Shown piece after piece: positions 45,001 through 60,000 of a stretch of DNA of 64,000 nucleotides. Each line of letters starts with the position of its first letter. Positions within the stretch are counted from its first letter, which is position 1. This DNA comes from Haberlea rhodopensis. Taxonomy: Eukaryota > Streptophyta > Magnoliopsida > Lamiales > Gesneriaceae. The stretch is taken from NCBI GenBank assembly GCA_907163345.1, contig CAJQUN010000008.1, positions 11,819,691 through 11,883,690 of the forward strand, read 5' to 3'. The translations under genes were made by a program, and so were the position numbers. Under the pieces are notes generated by a model. That model was given only the letters and a program-made list of their open reading frames with translations, was not told the origin of the DNA and searched no databases.

Positions 45001-48000
45001 ATTTCGATTAGCCAACTGACTAGTGATCTAAACTGCCGTGTTATTTTTTCCTCTTTTCAATGTGTTTTTCAGGATTTAGCATCGGGGAAGATGATTGGCA
45101 ATGCTAGGCAAGATGGTGGGCTTTATCACCTTGATGCTCGATCTGTTCTCCCACAAGTTGATGGCAATTTTTGTCTACATTATGTTTCCTCTTCTACTGT
45201 TAGTAATATTTTGTTATGGCATAGTAGGTTAGGTCATCCCGGTTTGTCTTATTTAAAACGCTTGCTTCCAAAGTTATTAATCAATAAAAATATTTCTTCG
45301 TTATCTTGTGAATCTTGTGAATTGGCTAAACATCATCGTTCTGTTTATCCATCACATCCATATAAAAAATCCGCACCGTTTTCACTTATTCATAGTGATG
45401 TTTGGGGTCCATGCAAGATTAAAACAATTTCTAAGAAACGTTGGTTTCTAACTTTTATTAATGATCACTCCCGTATGACTTGGGTTTTTCTCCTAATAGA
45501 TAAATCTGAAGCTGGTGCCATATTTAAAAAAAATTATAAAATGGTTGAGACTCAGTTTAACACTCGTATTCAAATTTTTCGAAGTGATAATGAAAAGGAA
45601 TATTTTAATACATTGTTAGGGAGTTTTTTCACCACTCATGGGATTATACATCAAAGTTCATGTCCTCATACCCCCCAACAAAATGGCGTTGCTGAATGAA
45701 AAAATAAACACCTCCTTGAAGTGGCTCGGGCTATTAGTTACCATACTAAGGACCGAAGTTCTTTGGGGAGATGCAATTTTGACAGCCACTTTCTTAATTA
45801 ATCGGTTACCTTCATGTATCCTGAACTTTGAAACTCCTCTCAATATTTTCAAAAAATCCTTTCCCACCACTCGATTAATTACGGATATCCCTCTCAAGCT
45901 CTTTGGTAGTGTGGCCTTCGTCCATAATCGCGGTCCAACCACCTCAAAATTCGATTACAGGGCCACTAAGTGTATTTTTGTTGGGCATCCAGCCAACCAA
46001 AGGGGATACAAGTGTTATGACCCTAGTTCCAAACGTTTTTTTTGTCTCCATGGATGTCACTTTCTTCGAAGGGCAGTGCTACTATACCTCTAATCTTCAG
46101 GGGGAGACAAGTACTGCCAGTGATGATGATTTCCTAAATACCTCAAACTTTATAACTGAATTTGACACCTCCGAACAGCCTTACACTATGCCAGGTCAAA
46201 ATCCAACTAACCTAGTAGAGGCTGATATGAGACATGCTATTGTCTATACTAGGAGAAGAGGCACAAAGCAAGGGGGAGACACTGTCCTATCACAACCTCA
46301 CGACCATGACTCAACTTCGATGCTGAATTTAAACTCCCTCATTGAACCATTGACATCACCTGAATCCACTACTCAAGGTAACTCTCAAATAAATTCATCA
46401 ACTGAAAATGATCTTCCCATTGCTCTAAGGAAAGGTAAGAGATCATGTACCAAACACCCTCTCTCCAACTTCGTTTCCTATAAAAACGTATCACCTTCCT
46501 ACTACTCTTTTATCTCTCAAATAGATGTCATTAGTGTTCCTAACAATGTACAGGAAGCTCTTGAGATACCCGAGTGGAAAGAAGAAATTCATGAGGAGAT
46601 GAAGGCTCTAGAGACGAATGTCGCTTGGGAGAAAGCTGACTTACCCAATGGGAAATCACATGTTGGATGTAAGTGGGTCTTTACATTAAAATATAACTCT
46701 GATGGGTCCCTGGAACGATACAAAGCTCGTCTTCTTGCTAAATGGTTCACCCAAACATTTGGAGTTGATTACAATGAAACATTCTCCCCGGTTGCCAAAC
46801 TGAATACTGTTCGAGTAATTCTCTCCATCGCTGTGAATCTAGTAGACTGGCCCCTAAATCAGCTGGATGTAAAGAATGCCTTCTTAATGGGGATTTGGGG
46901 GAAGAAATATATATGGAGTCTCTACTTGGTTTCACTAATGAATTTGGGTCGAAAGTGTGTAGGTTAAAGAGAGCACTTTATGGATTAAAACAATCCCCAA
47001 GAGCCTGGTTTGAAAGGTTCACGAAATTTGTAAAAAGCCAGTGCTATTGTCAAGGACAACCAGATCATACATTATTCACAAAAAAAATCAAATGTGAATA
47101 AGATATATATTTTGATTGTTTATGTTGATCATTATCTTAACAGGTGATGACATAGGTGAAATGAATAACTTGAAGGAAAGACTGGCAAAGGAATTTGAAA
47201 GGAATTTGAAAGGAATTTGAAATAAAAGACTTGGGACAGTTGAAATACTTTCTTAGAATGGGGTTGCAAGATCAAAATAAGGAATCATGGTTTCCCAACG
47301 AAAGTATATCTTGGACCTATTGAACGAAACTGGGATGAGTGGGTGCAGACCATCAGAAACCCCAATTGAGGTGAATGCTAAACTTGGAGACATAAAAAAT
47401 GGAGTTGCTGTGAATACTGGAAGATATCAAAGATTAGTTGGAAAACTAATCTATCTCTCTCACACCAGGCTTGACATTGCCTTTGCAGTAAGTTTGGTAA
47501 GCCAATTTATGCACTCACCTGTTGCAGAACATCTGGAAGCAGTGTATCGGATTTTGAGATATCTCAAAGGGACTCCAGGGAAAGGCCTATTTTTTGCAAA
47601 AAATGCAAGCAGAGAAGTAGAAGCCTACACTGATGCAGACTGGGCAAGATCAATTACCGATCGAAGATCCACCTCAGGATATTGCACATTCATATGGGGT
47701 AACTTAGTGATTTGGAGAAGCAAAAAACAAGGAGGAGTTGCTAGAAGCAGTGCCGAAGCTGAATTTAGATCCATGGCTCAAGGAGTTTGTGAACTGTTAT
47801 GGTTGAAAAGTGTTATGGAAGAATTGAATAGGGAAATAAATCTTCCCATGAAGTTGTATTGTGACAACAAGGCAACTATCAGTATTGTTCACAACCCAGT
47901 TTTACACGAGAGGACCAAACACATTGAAATTGACAAGCATTTCATTAAGGAAAAAATCGAAGAAGGGGTAATTTGCATTCCATTTGTTCCTAGCACATCA

Positions 48001-51000
48001 CAAGCTGCTGATATACTTACTAAAGGATTGTCAAGGCCAGTCTTCGAGTTACAAGTTAGCAGGTTGGGAATGATAAATGTTTTCATACCAACTTATGGGG
48101 AGTGTCGATAAGATTAGATTTGATTGAGTTATGTTTTAATTAAGATATGATAAAGTATTTTGGTGGTTAATATCACTCCCAGATTTGTAATCTCACCTAT
48201 TTATGGTGCTCATCTCTCGTTGAAGAGCATTATTCAGAAATAAAAGAATAAATTGTTCTTCAATTAATCTTTCATATAGTCGACAATAAAAAATTGTCAA
48301 CAGGACAATCATGTAAGGATGATAAGAACCAAAAAGTAGTAAAAGTTGTAAATATATATTTAATTGTGTATATCAAACAAGATCAAACATAAAACTTGTA
48401 TTGTTCACCTTTCCAGCAAATGGGATTCTAAACGGTTCAGTGCAGTATATCCCACGTCGTGCTAGTGCAATTAATGAAGTATTAACAGCAATTGAGAGCT
48501 CCATGGGCAGTTCAGGTGGGATCACAGAAGTAATAACTAATGAACAACTCAGAAGAAGCTTGTATTTACTCCTTGTTGGATCCTCAAGCCCCTATACAAG
48601 AGCTCCATTTGAGACATAATAAATTGGTAGAACATGGTCTACATAGAAATCTGTTTTACCTTCTTAAGAACATATCCAGCAGCTATTAAAGCAAATACTA
48701 CTAAGAACAAGATAAAGAGTCCGCTTTCCCAGCTATTTGCCGTAACCTAGAAAGCATATAAAATCATAAAATATAAGGTATATACAAACGATATATCAGC
48801 TCATATCATTCACAGAGCACCAAGGAGATTTCAAATCCTTTTTTACCCTCTCCGTAGAAAATAATATTGTACGCATTAGCTTTCCTTGACTTGTTTCAAA
48901 TCCAGTTCGCAGAACAACTGCCAAGCAGCCACCATCAGGAACTTTCAAATGAAATGTCTGCCTCACAAAGACAATAAAGAAAGAGCTAATTGTAAAGATT
49001 TAAGCTCCTGGAATGTTACAAGAAAGCATTACTTTGGAGGGGGTGGGGGTGGGGGTGGGGGTGGTTTTTCTTTGAGAGCAGGGGGACCTTATCTGCTGTA
49101 TGCTGTAATATTTTTGTGCCACCAAAAAGAACATGTGCTTTATCTCGTCTAGCTGATAGTTGCTCATCATTTCCTCTACCAATTACTGAAACCTGAAATG
49201 TATGCATTTGTTCATTAATATGAATATTTCAGAAGTGGATAAAGAATGTGATAGCTAATAAAGGACAACCCTTATCGCAATAATCCTAGGCGACCCATTC
49301 TGGCTCCAAACTTACCAACCAACATAGCTGCCACTCTAAAGAACGACAGCAGGATATTGAAAGGAATTTTTAGTTCCATCCTGACAATTTCAGTATGTGG
49401 ACAAATAGTACTCAATATTTTTGAGAGTGAAGTCCGCTAAATCCTATGGCCCCGCTCTAAGATACTCGGAAAGATTTATCACTTACAAGTACAGCGGATA
49501 TATACAGAGTTTGGGGAATCTTAAGAAATAAAAAAGGGGAAATAGATTAAGGAGAATAAACCCGACCTTCCATTGGGGAGTAGACTCCCCAGTCAGAATA
49601 GCTTCATTTACAATAGCACTTCCAGCTAAAATTAGCATGTCTGCAGGTACAGACTTGTCTTCTCCATTCACACCAGTTGAGCGCCCAATAGACACTACAT
49701 CCCCAGGTAGCAGTTCTGTCCCAAAGAGTTTAACCCACCTAAATTCAAATGTTAAAATTCAAGGAGATTCTAGCATTCACCTAAAGCATAGTAAAGCAAC
49801 AAAGGGAGAAAATAATTTTCAATTTGCATGACATACTTCCCACACCGATACACCATCAAAATCTGACTATCCACTTTTACTCGTCTAAGCTCAGTCAGAG
49901 TCTTCAAACGGCTTTTTGCCATTGTTGACTCAAACATGAACAGCATGAATAGAGTGAACAAACTGTAATACCAATATTCATCCAAACACCATAGACCCAC
50001 ACAGAAAACCTAAAAATGCAATTGGTGAAGTCAGATTAGAAAAGAACTCAATAAGTAATAATGATTAAGTTAAAATATAAAGAGAAGTATGGCGCAACTC
50101 AAGAACAAAGAAATCAAGATTTTATAATATCAAATTAAAAATTTAAAATAACAACAAACCTGGAATACAAAAAATGGTTCCATGCATTGCTCCTTCATCA
50201 ATTTTTGGAAAGTGGGTTGAGGATATTCGAATCTGCATCATCAAGTCTATTTTGAAAACAGAACGATACGTGCATGTGATTACATTCTCAACAAGCCACT
50301 GTCGATTATATGGAGAATTAATACAAAATAGTAAAATTACAGTTTATAAACTAAAACGATTTTACCGTCCAAACTAACTTTAGACATCACTGTTATATCT
50401 GTATAAGATGATAATACGTTCATGTCAGTGCAGTACAAATTTGAAGCTGCAAGTGGCCACGCACTATAAGACACAATCCATAACCACGTGATTGGTGGCA
50501 CACGAGACACGTGATTGGTGGCACACGAGACTCTTAAGCAACTAAAATAAGAGTTAGGAACATCATGCACACAGTTCTTGGAAATCTAGGCAGTCTACTA
50601 CTATTGTAGGAAAAAAGTAACAGCATTGAAGCGTACTGCTTTAAAGATGCAAATTTCCAACACATTGAGTTGAAGCAAAAGAGGAAATAGCGCATTAGAT
50701 TTTGACATCATGAGTTCTCAAAGCAAAATAAAGTTCAAATTAATTGAATGTAAATGGGCGCAACTTACACATTCCTTCCCCATTTCTCGGTAGCAGCCAA
50801 AACTTTAGCTTCAGTACCATAGCCAGTATTTCTGAGATAATACCCAATTGTTTCCTTGGAAGGATAAGGAAGTTTAGAAAAGGTATTTTCCTCATTCGAA
50901 TAAATAAACCGCTGCTTCCTAAAATCAAAGTAGATCTCTTCCATATCAACTGGAGCAGAAGCTGGCATCTAAAGAACATAAATATATTGATTAGATTTAT

Positions 51001-54000
51001 GTGGAAAGGATGATAAAACTTATGCATGAATATTTATGTTTGATAATAAAAAATATCCTAGATAAATCAATCTCATAGTTAAAGCTGTTAACTAGTTGTA
51101 TCAGTATTAGGATTCTCTGCTTATATTAAGATTTAACTTCTAATTTTAGAGTCTTAGTAGGGAATGTTTTAAAGTCTACAAATGGGACATATGTAAGTTA
51201 TTTTTATATACACACAAGAATCAAGAAATAAAATTCTGATTTGTTGGGTTTTGGAAACCCGAATAATCTTGGTTTTGATGTTAACAAAACTTGTTATTGT
51301 GTTGCTAACATATTTCATCAAGTGTGTAGTTCATAGATCATTATTAAGAGCTTGATGAATTGCAAAGAAAGGGCTTGAATATATCAAGCTGGACCAAGAC
51401 TGGAAATGCCAAGACTGATCTGTCCACCAGCTGACCAGACCAGCTGAGCAGACCAGTCCGGTCCGAAATACAAAGAGCTCAGAAACCAGAATATGACCGT
51501 TGCAAGCTCGGGAATGATGCAGAACATTTTCCAACGGGCATATTCTTGTATATAACGTATATATCATTACTTGGGACTATATATACATGATTTGGAAGCT
51601 CAATAACAGCTGATTGAAGATCAATCCAAGCCTTCCAAAGCAAATCCACTTGGGATTCAATTGGGGAACTTCAAAGACAAAAGCTGCTAATGAAGAGCAC
51701 TCCCCAAACATTTGGCACCTCTTACCTTGCTGTATCAGATTCATTATGGAATCATTTGTGCATTTGTATTCACTCTATTCATTGTATTTGTGAGCTAAAA
51801 TAGAAGAGTGAATATCATTGTAACAGTTTGTTATTCATCACAACTGGATGAGAGGTCTTTGTATGTGAGACGTTAAAGAACATACATAGTTGAGTTGCTA
51901 GAAGTTCTAGTTGGATGGGGAATGCCCAACTGGACCGGGTTTGTACAAAAAGTTGTATAAATCAAAGTCTTCTAGTGTATCCTTCCATGAGATGGAAGAA
52001 GGGGAGATGTAGAAGCGCTGTGCTTCGAACTTCCAGAAACAAATGCTTGTGTTATTTACTTTACTGCATTTATTTACCTTACTGTTTTCACATACTTTCT
52101 TGCATATCTTTAAAATGCCTTTCAAATGAGTAATCGGTTTTAGAGCGGGTTATGTCGAGTGTCTTCCGCTCGGTTTTGTAACCGAATTCGATATAATCTC
52201 TCGGTACAATTATTTCAAGAACACGAGCTATTGAAGCTCAAGTTGGTTAAACCTCGGGTGTGAAATGGCAACCCACCCCCGAAATCGATCCTAACATGAT
52301 TTCTTCCCAAGTCATCGCTCACGTTTAATCAACATGGTATCAGAGCCAATTTTTTCCAAAAATAAAAAATCAAGAGAGGTCCCAAACTCTAGCCCTAATC
52401 CGCGCACACACTGCACCTCACCGGAAATCGCGTCGCAGAGCACTACCGCCGCAGCCCCTACCAAAGCCCGACCCACCACAGAATAGCCACTCACCGACGC
52501 ACCTTCACAAATCGGCAACCTACCCACCACCGCCGCCAAGTTCCAGGAATTTGGCTTGAAACTCGTGATTGTGCGTGCTCGACAAATTCTTGTTTGCGGA
52601 ACAATTGCTTCGAATCCAACCTAAATTGGTCCAAGCCCAATTGGGATAAACCTTACGGTCCTTACCCACACACCAACCTTTCATTCTACACCAGCCAACG
52701 CCCTTTCTGCCACCCGAAATCGAAGCAAATCCATCACAACACCTACCGCGCGAAGCAGGGTAGTTTGGGCTTTGAAGTTTCAGCCTTCGATTTCGAATTT
52801 TTCTTTGATCAGTGGCACCTCAATTCCATCCACTCGTTCTGTAAAGAAGGCGGCAGGGGGTTCTTCTACGCCAGTTAAGAAGAAGCCAGATGTTGCTGCC
52901 AAAATCGAAGACCAAAGGCTAAAGCTGTTGCTGCGAAACCCAGGATGACCACCTCACCGAAGTCTAAGCCAGCGCGAAGGCGAAACCAATTGCAAAGGCC
53001 AAGCAAGCCACAAAGCCCAAGGTAGTACCTCCGGCCAAGAAGGCTGCACCAACAAGGAAGGCGCCGAAGAAGCCAAAGGAGGACTAGCCGAAGCCCAAGG
53101 CGTTACCTCCGGCCAAGAAGGCAGCACCGAAGAGAAAGGCGCAAGAGAAGCCAAATGGGGAGAATAAAACCAGCAAAGATGGCAAAGACATCAGCTAAGC
53201 GGCACCTGTAAAAGAGGCTGAAAATAGGTCCGCTACATCCAAGAATGAAGCTCCGCTGAGAAGCATTAAGTCAAAGACTGTTAAATCCCCTGCGAAGAAG
53301 GATTCACAGAACAGTATAAACAATAAACATTATAAGAAGACGACCATCAAAATGTTTGGCGGGCTAACCGTAAGAAAGATCGCAAAGCCTTGTTATATAA
53401 CTTCCAATCAGTTAAAAATATTTCTGAAAATATTGTGATGGGAAGACAGCAAAAGAGGCGTGGGACACTTTCGTGATGTCTTATGAGTTATAAGGGTTTG
53501 GAGAAAGTTCAAAAGAATTCATCTTCAGACTCTACTCTACTAAGACAGTTTGAGAAATTTCAAATGGAAAAATCAGAAACTATTTTAGATTTCTTTACTA
53601 GGATGCTGACTTTAGTCAATCAAATGAAATCCAATGGCGAGAAATTCAAAAATCAACAAATAGTTGAAAAATTTTATTTCTATAACCTTGCAGTTTGAGT
53701 ATATTGTGACAGCTGTAGAGGAATCCAAAAATAAAACAATTATGTCATATAACGAGTTGATAGGATTTCTACTGACACATGAGCACCGAGCGAAGGAAAA
53801 AATCTGACAAGACTAATGAGGAAGCTTTATCAGTCAGTTGACAGTGGATAACGCAGAATTCTTCAAAGAACAGTCTAGTTCTGAGAGGCTGGGTGATAAA
53901 ATTAAGTGGCCATGGAGCATTGAAGAAGAAAAGAAGTTCCAGTTGGGTGACAATAAGTTCCAGTTGGATGACAAAAAAACTTCTTAGAGTAATGCTACCT

Positions 54001-57000
54001 TTCACACTCAAAATAACAATTAAGTCAAAGACCAATTAGCTCTAATGACAGTATTTGATCGTCAACATCACCAAAAGATCTTCGACTATTGACAATGATA
54101 CCTCAGAAGATGATCTCTTTGCAGATTGTGATCCAAAGACTTGTGCAAAAGCATCAAGTGATAAAATTGGATTCAAGCAATGGACAGAGAGACGCGTACA
54201 ATTGGGAAGTCACGAGCCTTTCAGAAAGAAAAAAGTGATGAAGATTATTATTACATTATTGTCCAGTGTTTAATACCTTATCTTTAGGTCAAAAGTAATC
54301 CCCTAAATTTAGGCTAAAGTCCTTTATTCCAAGATAATGTAGGCAATTTATCTCCTTGTTTTTTTCTGTCTTGTCTCTATTATAAATTAGATGTAAATGT
54401 AATGAATTAAATCAATGAAATACACATCTTTCTACTTGGTATCAAGCCTAATTCTCATCCTACGGCAAAATCTGTCTATTTTCTTGTCTTTAAATAAATT
54501 TAAAAAAAAAACGTTGCACAAACCCAAACCTGCTGTCGCACCCAGTCGCACCACCCAAACCCGTCGCAACACCCTGTCGCACCTTACCCACCACCCGTCG
54601 CACTTTGTTCATCGCCTAAAACCACGCATCGCATCTTACCCATAACCCGTCGCCCCTTCTCATCGCCCAAAACACGCCGCACAGCGTCGTCCAGGCTCGG
54701 AAACTGTAGCCCAGGTCTTCGGCTGTCTTTTCTTCAACTCACTGGCGTCGTCACACCTTGGGGAAGTCCTCCAATTTGTTTTCTATCTTGCCCGATCATT
54801 TTGTGCGTCAAGTCCTCCAATTTTTTTCTTTCTTGTGCAATAATTGTGTGCGATAGTGTTGCTCTCTCTCTTGAAGAATTTTTTTTCTATTTGTCTCAAA
54901 ATCATGTGTTAAGACCCTACAACACTCTTGTTCCTAGTTCTCTATTTTATTCTGATTTGTCCAGTTATTTTTTTTTCAGTCCCACCGGCTATCGATGCTC
55001 CCCTTGACATTTGTTTATGCCTGAGCATCATGTGTTAAGGCTTTGAATACACATGTTCTTGTGTTCCTCTCCTTTACTTTGATTTTCTCTTAATCATGTC
55101 CAATTCCAATAGCCCTCTCTCTCATACAACCCCCACCTTGCGGGTCACTAGTGTTGTGCTAAATGGGCCGAATTTTTCTGCCTGGTCTCGATCATTAAAG
55201 CTGTTCCTTGGAGGATAAGGGCACGAAGAATGGCTACTGGGTTCTATCACTAAGCCAGAAGCATCGGATACCAAACTTGCCCAATGGAAGGTCGATAATT
55301 GCACCATCCTGGGCAGGATGTTCAACTCAATGACAGATCATATTTACCACATGTTCATGTATCATAACGCTGTCCATGGACTGTGGAAGTCTCTCACTTA
55401 GATGTATGCTCATGAGAGAAATGAATCACTGATTTTTGAACTATACCGGGAAGTCTCTCATGCATCTCAAGCTTCCCTCAAACTTTCTGTTGCTGACTTC
55501 TTTGGATACTTGCAATCCAGATAAGAAAAACTAGCCCAGTATGAACCCCTAAGTGATTTTCCAACCGAAGCTACCACCCTTGTTGGAAAACGTCTTGATA
55601 AACAACACACATACCAGTTTCTGATGGGTTTTTTTTTTTTTTCAGGCAAATCGCAATATAATATAAATAAGTACCAGAGGTACTAAAAAAGTCATACAAA
55701 ACAACTAAAACATAACCAAAATGCACTTCTACGAAGCCTATCCTTAACCACTACTACGAAGAGCTAACAAACAAATTATAGGCTCATGCCGCCAATCCCA
55801 AAACGAGTTCCCCAATCTAAGATGTCCTCTATTACTAATCCAAAACAATGATCTAAAAATGATTAATTCTAAAAAATCTCCATTGATGTCCTCTGCTCCT
55901 TTGAAAATCAGATTATTGCGCAGAAGCCAAATGGTCCAAATGATTGCTTCCCAAATAGTCATCCACTCCTTCTGTCCCTTAGCATGCTTCCACAGGCCCT
56001 TGTGTTGCAATAAACGGTCCACGGGGTCCGCCGAGAGTACTGTTGAGATTCCCAGCCACTGATAACATTTCATCCACAACTTATAAGATTCCGGACAAAT
56101 GAACAACACATGTTGTGTCGTCTCTTGATTTTCTTTACAAAGAATACATTCTTCCGAATCCAAACTAGCATAAATATTTCTTCGACGGAGATTTGTTATA
56201 GTCGGAATCCTGTCTCTGATCACCCTCCACGTGAACGCCGCCACTTTTGTTGGTGCACACGTCCTCTGATGGGTTTAAAACCTGAATTTGAAACTTTTCA
56301 AACTCAGATTTTAAGCTCATCACCTATGCCTTCCTTGTATGAAGCTTTTGCAACCATTGATAGAGATGAACGCCGTTGCAGGATTATGCTAGCTTCTCCA
56401 ATAACCAAACCAAGTGTTGATTATGTTCCTGACCAAATGGTATTTGCCAATACTGCTGGTTCTCGTCCTCCTGGAAAGTATAATTACTCCAATTGCCATA
56501 GCCCGAGTCATAACAAAGAGGTGTTTTAAGCTCCATCCGGGGCGGGGCTTCGGGAGAAATACGGTGGGAACAAAGGGAAAGGCCATCGACCAATTGTTGC
56601 ACTTGCCGAGACCCCTGTTGGGCCTGCCGGTCGGATTTTACCCAATTTCAAGAACAAATAAGTCGGATGATTCACAATCAATTGGGAGCATATCTTCATC
56701 CTACTGCCACAAACACATATACGGTAACTTTTGCTTCAGGTACTCCTATTGCTCTAATGTCCAGTCTAAAAGCCTTCTGCCTGGGTACTAGATTCTGGAG
56801 CTAATGATCATTTTACGGGTGCGTCAAAACTATTTTTTCCTCTTTAACTCCAGTTAATCACTCTGTGTGTCTTGCTGATGGATCTACTTTGAATATCCGA
56901 AGTAAAGGTGATATTGTCATGTGACCGCATATTACTCTCAAATCAGTTTATCATGTACCCAATCTATCATATAACCTTATCTCTGTTAGTCGTCTAGCTA

Positions 57001-60000
57001 AAGATCTTAACTGCACTGTAATCTTTACTTGTGATGGTTGTGTTTTTCAGGACCGGATTTCGAAGAATATTTTTGGCAAGGGATATGAGCATAATGGACT
57101 TTATTATTTTGGTAGCCCACATGGTAAATGTCTATCCATCTTGTCTAGCCCACATCTCACAAAGTCCGTATTTTTGGGGTCCTTTTGTCCAAACTCTTTT
57201 GTAATCTCCTTATCAACATTAAATGTTTGGCACGCTCGTTTAGGCCATGTCAATTTCAAATACCTTTGTATTTTGTTTCCCAATTTCAAGAAAGCTTGCC
57301 AAAAATTTCATTTTGAGTGTGTTACTTGTGACTTATCTAAGCATTTGCGTACTAGTTATATACCTCGAATGCACCGTTCCCCTAATGCATTTGATATTAT
57401 TCACTCTGATTTTGGGGTTCGTCTTCTATTACTGCTCTTTCTGGACATCGATACTATGTGACTTTTATAGATGATCATACACAATGCACCTGGCATTACC
57501 TCATGAAACATAAATCAGAAGTCTCTTCATTGGTCTCACAATTTCTTCAAATGATCAAAACTCAGTATAATACTATCGTTCGTATTCTTCGGTCTGACAA
57601 TGGCGGGGAATATGTTATTGATCCTCTATGATCTACTCTTAAACGTCAGGGAATTTTACAACAGCTCACATGCCCATACATCCCTGAGCAGAATGGTGTT
57701 GCTGAAAGGAAAAATCGGTCTCTTATGGCCATTGTGTGTTGTCTCCTATATGGGATGAAAGTCCCAAGCGTTAGGAAAGTCCCCAAGCGTTACTGGCATA
57801 TGGCAGTTCTTACTGCTACTTATCTTTTGAATCGTACTCCGAGTCGTATCCTTCAGGGTCAGGCACCTATGCAACTTCTTCAGCCCGATAACAAAACTTT
57901 GTTTCCCATCCACCCTCGTGTCTTTGGGTGCACTTGCTTTGTCCAAAATAAAAATCCCACCGTACGAAATTGGATGATAAAGCTATCCGCGGTATCTTTC
58001 TTGGATACTCTGCTCAATCCAAGGGTTATCGGTATGATCCTGCCACTCGTCACATGCATCATACCTTGGATGTAACCTTTCTTGAAGGTGTTCCCTACTA
58101 TTATGGTGAAACAAATAATCTCCCATCTGACCATTTCTTCGAGAATCCGGTATCAGCCCTTTCTCGTTCAATTCCAACTGATACTCCTCCCGAGATCTCC
58201 TCTTCTCCTTTACAATCCGCTCCGGATGTCCACGAACCAACCCATCATGATCAGACTAGTCCTTTTCGACAGGTGTACAGTCGCCGGCATTCTGCTCATT
58301 CTCCCCTGCCAGATGCTTCTTCGGGATCAGGTATTGCCTCTTCACCAATTATTGATATGGCTTCTCCTCCCCGTTATCCCACTCGTAATCGTATTCCTCC
58401 TGACAGATATGGGTTCCCTCATATCACACACCCTATTTCCCAGTATGTATCTTATCAAGATCTTTCAGACTGGTATCACACTTTCCTTACTCCGGTAGCC
58501 TCCGTTCCTATTCCCCGTACAGTGTCAGAAGCTCTTCAGAATCCGAAGTGGGTCGACGCTATCACTGAGGAAATGACTACCCTCCGATCCAATAATACAT
58601 GGGATCTTGTTCCCCTCCCCCAAGGAGCCAAGACAATTGGCTGCAAATGGGTCTTTAATGTCAAATTTCATGCTGACTGGTCCATTAGTCGATATAAAGC
58701 ACGCCTTGTTGCTAAAGGCTTCACTCAGATGCCTGGCAAAGACTTCAATGCAACTTTTTCTCATGTTGCCAAACTCAGTACTATACGGTCTCATCTCACT
58801 GGCTTCATCTAATTCCTGGGATTTACACCAGTAAGATATCAAGAATGAATTTCCCAAAAAAAATTGGCCTCTCTTAAAAAAATTTAAAAAATTAAATTTG
58901 AAATTTTACCATAAAAAAATTGTAGTTTACTCCTTAAACATCACATTTTGCCCATCTTAAATTATATTTTGACCCCTAAAATTTGTCTTTCAACCATAAA
59001 GAAGGTTTGATAAACCCATACATCATATCAGTAGTGCAAGCTATAGCAAACAGAAAAAAGAGAAAGATTTTGTCACGGGTTGATAATGATATTGCGAATG
59101 TCATGTATTGACATATACCGCCACGGGTTGACGATGATATTGTGGATGTCATATATTGACATGTACCGTCACAGGATGACGATGACATAGAGGAGTCCCG
59201 TCACTTCCGACGCGTCTCCTCTTGAATTATGGAGTATGGATGGTTGGAGTTGAATGGGAGTGATGGTGGTAATGATCCTTAATGGATTTTAATTGTGGCA
59301 ATTATGAATTAATTGCGGTATTGGGACACCCGAGGATGTTAAATGAAGATGAAATCTAGTATTTTGAGGTGGATTTCCAACCTATTTGGAAACACGTCAT
59401 TCCAATCACCGCTGGTTCATGCCACCGGATATATATGGCGATGGTTCATGCCGCCGGATGTATGTAGCGATGTTTCATTCCGCTGATTTTATAGCGATGT
59501 TTTATGCCGCTGACTCTATGGCGAGGATGATTTCCGATCGCAATCAGGATATGTGTTTTGCCTAAAAGGATGTGCTGTGAGCTGGAAGAGTTCAAAGCAA
59601 GAGACAGTAGCCGATTCTACAACTGAAGCTGAGTATATTGCAACTCTTCATTCTCGGTCCCTTTATTGAAGCACTAGAATTGCACCGCCTTGATTTGGGG
59701 TAGGCAATGAACAGTGTTTTCGAAATATTAAATAAAAAAAATTTTAAATGGGGACTTGCATGAAACGATTTACATGGATCCTCCACCAGGGTTTCGGGCT
59801 GAGGGGGAGTCTTGTGGCAAGGTTTGTTTACTCAATAAATCCATTTTTCTTAGTGCCATTCTGATCATACATGCTTCATTCGTCGTAAGGCGACCAATCA
59901 ATGCATAATTTTGTCTATTTATGTGGATGACATCATTATTACGGGTAATGGCGTATTTGGAATTATGTAAACGGGACCTTGGTAAATGCTTTGATGTTAC

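Noticed and set aside
52594..52878. 94-codon open frame on plus in the outer element
   Set aside because: No recognisable family; overlaps the Lys-rich frame that has clearer composition; kept only as a remote alternative reading of that segment.
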